NCBI RefSeq assembly: GCF_051846935.1
Contig: NZ_JBPYCS010000019.1
Location: forward strand, 1-50,753
Reading direction: 5' to 3'
DNA: 50,753 nucleotides
DNA from: JBPYCR01 sp051846935
GTDB lineage: Bacteria; Bacillota; Bacilli; Bacillales; Amphibacillaceae
How positions within the stretch are numbered: position 1 is the stretch's first letter; the number at the start of each line of letters is the position of its first letter. This document shows, piece after piece, positions 15,767 through 23,138 of this stretch. The position numbers and the translations under genes are program-made. The notes below the pieces were generated by a model, which did not search any database, was not told the origin of the DNA, and saw only the letters and a list, made by a program, of their open reading frames with translations.

Positions 15767-16933
15767 TTATAGTGCTAATTTTGTCTGCTTTTTAATCTCG
15801 TGGATTACGACACCCCGTCGCTTCATTTCTTGAATATAAGCCTCTCCGGGAACGATTTGTTCCGGAGGATAAACACCCCGTTTATTAATTGTGTCGTTCC
15901 CGATCATCTGAGCTACAACAGAAATCGTATTCGCTGTAGCTCTAGCCATTGCTGTTACATTATCGTTACGGTCTTTATACGTAATCATTTCATACGCATA
16001 TGTTACCGCTTCCTCATTTTTCTCACCAGAGACGATGACTCGAAGCAATACAGCATCATCTTTATCATCCAATTCTACGATCGGGTCGAGCACTTTTAAT
16101 AATACATCTCGAGGGCTAATCTTTTGTCCATGCAAATCAATCTCATAATCTTTGTTTGTTAAATTTAAATCAACGAGTAATTTGAACTTCTCTGCATGCC
16201 CAGGGTAGCGGATTGTTTTGTATTCGAGCGTATTTAAATCTGGATAGGATAAAGATAGCGTCGAAGTACCACCCGATGTATGAAAAGCTTCCAATGGGCC
16301 AAATTTTTCAAAATAAATCCGTTCCACTTCAGATAGAGAAGGTATCTCTTGCTTAATTCCATTTCGGATAATTAAGGATGGGTCTGTATAATGATCAAAC
16401 ACACCTTCCATTGAAAAAACGTGATTGTATTCAAGTGGCGGCTCAGGCTGAATAGGAATTCCACCTACGTATAGCTTAATTGAATCTACCTTATCTAATT
16501 TGCTTGCACCATAGCCAGACAATATGTTTATCATACCGGGTGCAACACCAAGGTCAGGTATAATCGTCACATTTGCAGCGTTTGCTGCTTTATCAAGTCT
16601 TAATACTTTATCTGTCATATGACCGATATGGCCGCCAAGATCAATGGAATGAACCCCAACTTCTATTGCTGTTTTGGCAACAATTTCGTTAAATGAATAA
16701 AATAATGCATTAATGACGACATCGAATTGTTTCATGAAAGCAGCAAGCGCTTGCTCATCACTCGCATTGACAGCATACGGTGTTAATTTGTCTGATTGCA
16801 ACTGATCACAAACGATTTTAGCACGATTATAATCAATGTCAGCTAATCCAACAGCATTTACACCTTCACTTAATACTAAATCCCTTGCAGCTTCTTTCCC
16901 CATCAATCCAGAACCTAATACACCTACTTTCAT
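15767..16933 (-). CDS. lysDH: L-lysine 6-dehydrogenase (saccharopine dehydrogenase fold)
   Basis: 388 aa. The start is ATG 16933 (MKVGVLGSGLMGKEAARD), 9 nt after GGGAG; the in-frame ATG three codons earlier is too close. The N-terminal Rossmann motif is GSGLMG, and the family blocks NALFYSFNE, SIDLGGHIGH, PDLGVAPGMINIL, AFHTSGGTSTL and KRGVYPPEQIVPG closely resemble the Geobacillus stearothermophilus lysine 6-dehydrogenase as I remember it. The reaction is L-lysine + NAD+ to 2-aminoadipate 6-semialdehyde, which cyclises to piperideine-6-carboxylate, releasing ammonia. It is the committed step of this island. A saccharopine-using enzyme is unlikely because no partner is present. Confidence 0.88.
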   Translation of the reverse strand: MKVGVLGSGLMGKEAARDLVLSEGVNAVGLADIDYNRAKIVCDQLQSDKLTPYAVNASDEQALAAFMKQFDVVINALFYSFNEIVAKTAIEVGVHSIDLGGHIGHMTDKVLRLDKAANAANVTIIPDLGVAPGMINILSGYGASKLDKVDSIKLYVGGIPIQPEPPLEYNHVFSMEGVFDHYTDPSLIIRNGIKQEIPSLSEVERIYFEKFGPLEAFHTSGGTSTLSLSYPDLNTLEYKTIRYPGHAEKFKLLVDLNLTNKDYEIDLHGQKISPRDVLLKVLDPIVELDDKDDAVLLRVIVSGEKNEEAVTYAYEMITYKDRNDNVTAMARATANTISVVAQMIGNDTINKRGVYPPEQIVPGEAYIQEMKRRGVVIHEIKKQTKLAL

Positions 16934-17033
16934 TCCATCCACTCCCTAATTGATTAAATTTCAACATAAGAAAACCATTTTGCACGTACCCTCTCTAACG
17001 ATCATTTTCAACTCACTTTATAATTCTAGTCTA

Positions 17034-18530
17034 TTAATCTACATCAATTTGTGCTCGTTGTAGCTTACCACTATAATCCACGTAAATCGCCTTCCACTCT
17101 GTAAAGACATCAAGTGCTTGCACGCCTGAATCACGATGGCCATTTCCGGTTCCTTTTGAACCACCAAATGGCAGATGAATTTCTGCTCCTGTCGTCCCAG
17201 CATTTACATAAACAATTCCCGTATCTAAATCGCGCTGGGCTTTAAATACTTGATTAACATCCTTTGTGAAAATGGAGCTGGATAATCCGTAGGTCACACT
17301 ATTGTTTACTTCAATTGCTTCCTCAAAGCTTTTAACTGGGATTAAGGATACGACTGGACCAAAGATTTCTTCCTGTGCAATTCGCATATCTACCGTTGCA
17401 TCGGTAAACAACGTTGGTGCAAAATAATTTCCGTTAGCATACGTACCGTCCGTTAATTCATGCCCACCTGCAAGCAGTTTTGCCCCTTCATTTTTACCAA
17501 TTTCAATATATTTTTTAATCTTTTCTATACCGGCCTCGTTAATGATTGGGCCAACTTTTACCGCTTCATCCATACCATTTCCAATAGATAGGTTGCGCAT
17601 TTCCTCTAATAGGCGTTTTTCCAATTCTTCTTTTACATTTTCATGGACGATTACCCTGCTGCAAGCCGTACACCTTTGCCCACTCGTACCAAACGCACTC
17701 CACAAAATCCCTTCGACAGCTAGATTCAAATCGGCATCGTCCATTACAATAACCGCATTTTTACCGCCCATTTCTAATGATACCTTTTTCAATTGACGGC
17801 CACATTCCCCGGCAATATGACTCCCTGTTTCATTAGATCCAGTAAAGGAAATAACTCGGATATCATTATGCTGAACCATCGCATCGCCTACAGTTGAACC
17901 TGAGCCAAAAACAACATTAATAATTCCTTTCGGTAAACCTGCTTCTTCATATATCTTCGCTAATTCATACGCCATAATTGGAGTTTCTGTAGCAGGCTTC
18001 CAGACAACCGCGTTGCCTGCAATAATAGCAGGGAAAGACTTCCAAGTAGCAATGGCAATTGGAAAGTTCCAAGGTGTAATAATACCAACGACCCCAATAG
18101 GTGCCCGCACACTCATCGCGAACTTATCTTTTAATTCTGCTGGAGTCGTTTGCCCAAATAGGCGACGCCCCTCTCCAGCCATATAAAATGCCATATCTAT
18201 CCCTTCTTGTACTTCTCCACGAGCTTCTTCTAGCACTTTTCCATTCTCCATAGTTAAAAGCTTAGAAAGATGTTCTTTTCTCTCTTTCATAATAATTCCT
18301 ACTTGATAAAGTACTTCTGCTCTTTGTGGAGCGGGAACAAGCGCCCATTCTTTTTGCGCGACTTTAGCAGCAGCAACTGCATCATCTACACTCTCTTTTG
18401 TTGATAGTGGTACGTTTACTACTGCTTCACCAGTTGCAGGATTAATCACAGGTGTTGTGCGCTCAACGTCTATCCATTCACCGTTAATATAATTATTTAA
18501 TACATTTACATCTAATAATGTTGTTGTCAT
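17034..18530 (-). CDS. NAD(P)-dependent aldehyde dehydrogenase (candidate aminoadipate semialdehyde/glutarate semialdehyde DH)
   Basis: 498 aa ALDH superfamily enzyme. Catalytic Cys is in SGQRCTACSR (near 287), the general base Glu in LEMGGKN (near 253), and the cofactor loop FTGSNETG and ITPWNFP are intact. The C-terminal GAEIHLPFGG block is of the type seen in amino-acid-degradation ALDHs. Its ATG overlaps the TGA of the preceding ThDP-enzyme gene (ATGA), so translation is coupled. In the proposed route it oxidises piperideine-6-carboxylate/aminoadipate semialdehyde to 2-aminoadipate. As the only ALDH in the cluster it may also oxidise glutarate semialdehyde to glutarate. Confidence 0.88.
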   Translation of the reverse strand: MTTTLLDVNVLNNYINGEWIDVERTTPVINPATGEAVVNVPLSTKESVDDAVAAAKVAQKEWALVPAPQRAEVLYQVGIIMKERKEHLSKLLTMENGKVLEEARGEVQEGIDMAFYMAGEGRRLFGQTTPAELKDKFAMSVRAPIGVVGIITPWNFPIAIATWKSFPAIIAGNAVVWKPATETPIMAYELAKIYEEAGLPKGIINVVFGSGSTVGDAMVQHNDIRVISFTGSNETGSHIAGECGRQLKKVSLEMGGKNAVIVMDDADLNLAVEGILWSAFGTSGQRCTACSRVIVHENVKEELEKRLLEEMRNLSIGNGMDEAVKVGPIINEAGIEKIKKYIEIGKNEGAKLLAGGHELTDGTYANGNYFAPTLFTDATVDMRIAQEEIFGPVVSLIPVKSFEEAIEVNNSVTYGLSSSIFTKDVNQVFKAQRDLDTGIVYVNAGTTGAEIHLPFGGSKGTGNGHRDSGVQALDVFTEWKAIYVDYSGKLQRAQIDVD

Positions 18531-20209
18531 TCCTTTTTCCTCCTTGAAGTGTTGTTCATTGCGTTTTTTCTAATTTGTTCAATTGTGGAGCCAGCCGCTA
18601 TTTGCTCTTTCTCCGTTAAAATTTCTATCATTGCGGGTACACTTTTTTCTAATGCTGTTTCCAATGCTGTTGAAAATTCCGCTGCCGTTCTCACAAGGTA
18701 CCCGTCCGCTCCCATGCTTTGAGCGAGCTGTACAAAAGAGACGGTTCCTAAATCGGTTGCAACTACTTTCTCAGGATAGTGCATTTCTTGATGCATTCGA
18801 ATCGTTCCATACATATTATTATTAAAAACGAGGCTTATTACTGGAATGTTGTAACGAACGGCTGTTTCCAATTCATTCGCTGTCATCATAAAGCCACCGT
18901 CTCCAGATAACGCAACGACCGTTTTGTCTTGTTTAGCTAATTGCGCACCGAGTGCTGCCGGAAGTCCATATCCCATCGCTCCGGAAGTCGGCCCAACATA
19001 CGTGTGCTCTTGTGTAAACGAATAATACGTATGCAGCCAACTTGCAAAGTTCCCCGCATCATTTGTAATTAGAGCATTTTCCGGTAACTTTTCCTTTAAA
19101 ATAGATATAACATGTTTATTAATTACGGCAGTAGAATCTAAGGTAAGAGTACTTGCCTTCTCGAATACGTTCCGCTTCTCTTTTGCCCAATCCTTCCATG
19201 TTTCCTTTATGTCCAGATCATTGAGGTGTTTCAACGCCTCTTTACTATCTGCAACAATGCCAATTTCCGGAGCAACTGTCTTTCCTATTGTCTCATAATC
19301 AATATCAATATGAATTAATTTTTTATCGGGAGTAATAATCGAATAATCCTGTGTTGTCACTTCAGAAAGACGTGTCCCCAGTGCTATGATAACATCCGCT
19401 TCTTTTACCGTTTCTAAAACATTTTTATTCGTCCCAAGTCCAAGATGCCCTGTATATAAATGATGATCATTCGGAAAGACATCTTGTCGTCTGAAGGCTG
19501 CCATTACAGGTAATGAGTTTTTCTCTGCAAATTGCTGAAGCAATGATTCAGCCTGAGCGAGTTTCACTCCGCCTCCCGCAATTATGAGCGGACGACTAGA
19601 TTCCTTTAATAAACTGCTTACTAGCTTTATTTCTTCTGTAGATGGAGCAGGTCTTGGAATCATTGTTCGTGGGCCAAAGTACATGTCAGCTCGTTTAGGC
19701 AAAACATCCTCCGGCAATGAAATAACGACAGGGCCAGGTCTTCCTGTTTGAGCAATTCGAAAAGCCTTTTCGACTATTTCTGGCATTCTTTCTGCATCTT
19801 TAACCTCTACTGCCCATTTTGTAATCGGTTGAAAAAACCGATCGAGATCAACTTCTTGGAACCCTTCTCTGCCTCGGAATTTACTATGTACCTGTCCAAG
19901 AAACACAATCATTGGCGTTGAATCCTGGTATGCTGTATGCACACCAATCGTTAAATTTGCTGCACCAACACCTCGCGTTGCCATCACAACTCCCGGCTTT
20001 AGGGATGCTTTTGCATATCCTTCTGCCATGAACGCCGCTCCACCTTCATGTCTTGCTGATATTACTTGTATCTCTGGAGTATCGTGAAAAGCATCCAATA
20101 CAGGCAAATAGCTTTCACCAGGAACACAAAAGACCCGTTCTACATTTTCCTTTTTTAAACATTCAATAATGGCTTGTGCCGCTGTTAGCGTTTTCATTAC
20201 TTTTGTCAA
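18527..20209 (-). CDS. Thiamine-diphosphate enzyme (acetolactate synthase/decarboxylase family), candidate 2-oxoadipate decarboxylase
   Basis: 560 aa with the three ThDP-enzyme domains. Glu55 in ARHEGGAAFMA is the cofactor-activating glutamate, and GDGGFMM plus the downstream Asn cluster (VFNNNMYG) is the ThDP-Mg2+ site near 435. The start is TTG 20209 behind AAGGAGGTGG and overlaps the aminotransferase TGA (TTGA). Automated labels would say acetolactate synthase, but no small subunit or ilv gene is nearby. Placed between a transaminase and an aldehyde dehydrogenase, it most simply decarboxylates the keto acid 2-oxoadipate to glutarate semialdehyde. This substrate is inference. Confidence 0.85.
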   Translation of the reverse strand: MTKVMKTLTAAQAIIECLKKENVERVFCVPGESYLPVLDAFHDTPEIQVISARHEGGAAFMAEGYAKASLKPGVVMATRGVGAANLTIGVHTAYQDSTPMIVFLGQVHSKFRGREGFQEVDLDRFFQPITKWAVEVKDAERMPEIVEKAFRIAQTGRPGPVVISLPEDVLPKRADMYFGPRTMIPRPAPSTEEIKLVSSLLKESSRPLIIAGGGVKLAQAESLLQQFAEKNSLPVMAAFRRQDVFPNDHHLYTGHLGLGTNKNVLETVKEADVIIALGTRLSEVTTQDYSIITPDKKLIHIDIDYETIGKTVAPEIGIVADSKEALKHLNDLDIKETWKDWAKEKRNVFEKASTLTLDSTAVINKHVISILKEKLPENALITNDAGNFASWLHTYYSFTQEHTYVGPTSGAMGYGLPAALGAQLAKQDKTVVALSGDGGFMMTANELETAVRYNIPVISLVFNNNMYGTIRMHQEMHYPEKVVATDLGTVSFVQLAQSMGADGYLVRTAAEFSTALETALEKSVPAMIEILTEKEQIAAGSTIEQIRKNAMNNTSRRKKE

Positions 20210-21387
20210 TTTTTGTCCACCTCCTTAATATTCAGCTTTTGCAGGCGCAATACAGCTTCTTTTAGTCGTTCTTCAGTTACCGTTAAGGCAATGCGCACAA
20301 AACCTTCTCCGTTTTTTCCAAAAGCAGATCCCGGAGTCACGATAACACCCGCTTCATCCAGCAAATAATTGGCAAACGATAAAGATGAGAACCCTTCAGG
20401 TACTTCTGCCCATACAAAAATTGTTCCCTTCGGTCGCTGCGCACGCATTCCAAGTGATCCTAACACATTATATAACGTTTCCATTCGCTTAACGTAAATG
20501 TCGTTGTTTAAGGATACGGATTGCAAGTCGCTATTCAGTGCAACTGCTGCTGCTTTTTGAATTGGAACATATTGGCTTGTGTCGATATTACTTTTTAATG
20601 TTGCCAATGCCTGAATAACTTCTTTGTTTCCAACAACATACCCAATTCTCCAGCCTGTCATATTAAAGCTTTTAGATAACGAACCAAATTCAACTGCATA
20701 TTTTTTAGCACCTGTTACTTGAAGCACACTTGGAGCCTTGTACGAATTAAAAGTGATTAAATCATACGCTGCGTCATGGGCAAGCAAAATATTATTCGTT
20801 TCCGCATATAAGACTGCGCTTTCAAATGTAGGTAATTCAACCGTAGCAGCAGTTGGATTGGCAGGATAATTTAAGAACATTACCTTCGCTTTTTCGGCCA
20901 CCTGCTCACTAATTTGATTGAATTGCGGTACGTACTCATTTTCTTTATCTAATGGAAGTGACACTGCTTTACCACCAGCCAAATGCACGGCTGCTTTATA
21001 CACTGGATAACCTGGATCAGGGATTAGCACGATATCTTCCGGATTAATTACAGCATGAACAAGGTTAGCAATCCCCTCTTTTGAACCGATCAATGCTAGT
21101 ACCTCAGTATCTGGATCAAGATTTACCCCATAGCGTTTTTCATAAAAATGAGCAACTGCCTGTTTGAATTCATCGCAGCCACTGAACGGTGAATATCGAT
21201 GATTTGCAGTATTTTTTGATTGATTAAACAGTTCGTCAATAATAAACTGAGGCGGCGATAAATCAGGAGCACCAATACCTAAATCAATTACGTCAACCCC
21301 ATTCTTTTGAAGTACCTTCTTTTTTCTTTGAAACTCGGAGAATAAATACTCAGGCAAACGTTGTACCTTTTCAGAGACAAAACGCAT
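20206..21387 (-). CDS. PLP-dependent aminotransferase class I/II (candidate 2-aminoadipate aminotransferase)
   Basis: 393 aa fold-type I aminotransferase. ATG 21387 (MRFVSEKVQ) is chosen because GGGAGG lies 7 nt upstream. The PLP lysine is in GSLSKSFNMTGWRIG (near 237), with NYPANPT as the substrate-side motif and FVRIALTV carrying the carboxylate-binding Arg. It resembles LL-diaminopimelate/PatA-type aminotransferases. It is the first gene of the lysine operon, with its own promoter and operator-like repeats. Expected reaction: 2-aminoadipate + 2-oxoglutarate to 2-oxoadipate + glutamate. Biosynthetic use in the DAP pathway is less likely in this context. Confidence 0.87.
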   Translation of the reverse strand: MRFVSEKVQRLPEYLFSEFQRKKKVLQKNGVDVIDLGIGAPDLSPPQFIIDELFNQSKNTANHRYSPFSGCDEFKQAVAHFYEKRYGVNLDPDTEVLALIGSKEGIANLVHAVINPEDIVLIPDPGYPVYKAAVHLAGGKAVSLPLDKENEYVPQFNQISEQVAEKAKVMFLNYPANPTAATVELPTFESAVLYAETNNILLAHDAAYDLITFNSYKAPSVLQVTGAKKYAVEFGSLSKSFNMTGWRIGYVVGNKEVIQALATLKSNIDTSQYVPIQKAAAVALNSDLQSVSLNNDIYVKRMETLYNVLGSLGMRAQRPKGTIFVWAEVPEGFSSLSFANYLLDEAGVIVTPGSAFGKNGEGFVRIALTVTEERLKEAVLRLQKLNIKEVDKN

Positions 21388-21401
21388 TTTTGATCCTCCC
21401 G

Positions 21402-21427
21402 ATTTCATTTAGTGAAACATTATTTCA
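21402..21427. promoter_or_regulatory. Operator-like inverted repeats at the lysine-operon start site
   Basis: Half-sites TTTCA, TGAAA and TTTCA follow each other at 5-bp intervals, giving two overlapping inverted repeats. The right one, TGAAACATTATTTCA (21413-21427), resembles the 15-bp palindromes bound by IclR-family regulators. It lies just downstream of the -10, the position of a repressor site. Confidence 0.5.
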
Positions 21428-21440
21428 TATTCATATAATG

Positions 21441-21469
21441 AGTATATAGTAAAATTTCAAAATATTCAA
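21441..21469 (-). promoter_or_regulatory. SigA promoter of the lysine catabolic operon
   Basis: Read on the minus strand, TTGAAT (21469-21464), a 17-bp spacer and TATACT (21446-21441) form a good SigA promoter. It lies about 54 bp upstream of the aminotransferase ATG. Confidence 0.65.
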
Positions 21470-21706
21470 TTGTTATTTTATGTGCGATTGCGTTGCGTAT
21501 TTGTGGCGTATATTTAAAATGCTTAAGAACATCCTTCTAGGCTGCAACGGTAACACAACATTGAACGATGAAAAAGAATTTGATTATTTCAAGGAAACAA
21601 ATTTTGCAGTTGAAGAAGTTAAGTCATTACACACAAAAAATAAAACCAGATCCGTCAATGGCTTACGCTTAATTTATCCTCACCGATTGAAACGAGCGTA
21701 TAAAAA
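21470..21706. other. Intergenic stretch without a supported gene
   Basis: A 99-codon rightward open frame (21480-21779) runs through the terminator at 21707-21735 and has no ribosome site; I do not accept it. cgtatttgtgg at 21495-21506 recalls the dispersed repeat end at 31187-31197, possibly a relic. Confidence 0.4.
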
Positions 21707-21735
21707 AAGTGGAGAAATTCTGGTTATCTCCACTT
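21707..21735 (-). terminator. Terminator of the DMT exporter gene
   Basis: AAGTGGAGA (21707-21715) pairs with TCTCCACTT (21727-21735). On the minus strand the hairpin is followed by a T run, so it ends the leftward gene at 21802. Confidence 0.85.
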
Positions 21736-21801
21736 ATAACAATTTAAGTTTTTTCACTACGCCCTTTAAATTATGTTAAAATTAGCAATCTCTACCTTTT
21801 C

Positions 21802-22731
21802 TTATTGTTCTTCAGCCCGTTTAGGTTTATAGTTGACGGCTAATATTCCAAGAACTACTAAAACTAACGCCCCGATAATAAACGCGGAAAAATTTTCACC
21901 CGGAATAAAAATAACCGATAAAATAGCACCTGACAGCGGCATGACAAATTGATAAACACTAACCTCGCCTGCTTTATTATATTTAAGTAAAGAAAACCAA
22001 AGTGCAAACGCTACTATAGAAAGCAGTGCCGAGTAAATTAATAATCCCCAGCCAAATGGCGTAAATGTCATGGCACCTTCCCCCATTAATGGATAACCAA
22101 AGCCTAACATTAATCCACCACCAATTGTTAATTGCCAGCCTGTTAATGCAAATGGATGAATACCGACAGCAAGCTCTTTAGCCATTATTGTACCAATTGC
22201 CCCCATTAAGGTAGATAAAATCACAAATCCTTCACCCGTAATTTGAAAGCTAAAATGAAACGCTTGTCCCCAATTCGCAAAAACAATACCAACAAATCCA
22301 GCTATTAGCCCGAACGCTTTTTGCCAGTTCATTCGATCATTCACATAAAAATAATGTGCTAAAACTACCGTAAAAAATATGACACCCGAAATTAAGATAG
22401 AAGCTTGCATCCCAGAAGTTTTAGATAACCCATTATATAGAAAGAAGTATTGCAGCACCGTTTGCACAACCCCAAAAATAATAAGAACTGGTACTTGCCT
22501 TCTAGTAACAAATAGTGCTTTTCTATTTAATAAAAGCATCCCAAAGATTAATAAAATTCCCGCTAAGAAAAAACGCATCCCAGCAAAAGCAATTTTAGCC
22601 ATACTATCGTCTGGCGGCATTTGCAATTCGGTATAACTAATTTTTAATACAGGAAATGCACTTCCCCATAATATGGAACAAAAGACTGCAATTATTGCTA
22701 CAATCCATTTATTTGTTAAGAAACGGTTCAA
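21802..22731 (-). CDS. EamA/DMT family transporter
   Basis: 309 aa, ten predicted membrane segments arranged as two EamA repeats. The first begins SILWGSAFPVLK and the second GTIMAKELAV; the C-terminus is short and basic (KPKRAEEQ). The start is TTG 22731 with TAGGAGATG upstream. The family exports amino acids and other metabolites, and neighbours do not reveal a substrate. It lies upstream of, but is not clearly part of, the lysine operon: a terminator and about 400 bp separate them. Lysine or aminoadipate efflux is possible but unsupported. Confidence 0.88.
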   Translation of the reverse strand: MNRFLTNKWIVAIIAVFCSILWGSAFPVLKISYTELQMPPDDSMAKIAFAGMRFFLAGILLIFGMLLLNRKALFVTRRQVPVLIIFGVVQTVLQYFFLYNGLSKTSGMQASILISGVIFFTVVLAHYFYVNDRMNWQKAFGLIAGFVGIVFANWGQAFHFSFQITGEGFVILSTLMGAIGTIMAKELAVGIHPFALTGWQLTIGGGLMLGFGYPLMGEGAMTFTPFGWGLLIYSALLSIVAFALWFSLLKYNKAGEVSVYQFVMPLSGAILSVIFIPGENFSAFIIGALVLVVLGILAVNYKPKRAEEQ

Positions 22732-22889
22732 TTATGTCATCTCCTATGAAGGAACTGTTTTATCTCTTCCTAATACTTCTAATAGTTTAATTGATGCTTT
22801 CAAGAAAAGATATTAATATGGCTTATTCTATGACTAGAGCTTATCTTATACTTCAACGACGAAAAAAATAGTGTTTTAAACAGAAAAAA

Positions 22890-22923
22890 ACCGTTAAAAA
22901 AGCTTTTTAACTTTTTAAACGGT
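22890..22923 (-). terminator. Hairpin terminator downstream of the ABC-F gene
   Basis: ACCGTT (22890-22895) pairs with AACGGT (22918-22923), with AAAAAG/CTTTTT pairing inside. A run of T follows on the minus strand. It lies about 215 bp after the ABC-F stop, with repeat copy B in between. Confidence 0.7.
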
Positions 22924-22958
22924 GGCGTTTATTACCTAATAAATTACAATTTTATCTA

Positions 22959-23061
22959 TATGACAACGGCGATAATCGCAGCGTATTTTAAAAATAAAAT
23001 AATTGATATAAAATGGTTGAATTCAAGATAGTAAATATGCACCTACAAATAGTTGATTCAA
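22959..23061. repeat. About 100-bp dispersed repeat, copy B
   Basis: Homologous over its whole length to 11544-11642 with scattered substitutions and small indels. Its right end also forms a hairpin (GGTTGAAT with ATTCAACC). It lies between the ABC-F gene and its terminator, in the 407-bp gap 22732-23138; nothing else was recognised there. Confidence 0.75.
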
Positions 23062-23138
23062 CCCGTTCAGCTTTGTTTCTTGTTTTTACTCTTTTGCTAA
23101 TTCTCTGCTATATTTTTGCTATATTATTAAAGTTGTAC

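Noticed and set aside
21480..21779. 99-codon rightward open frame
   Set aside because: Runs through a leftward terminator hairpin, lacks a ribosome site and shows no recognisable protein family.
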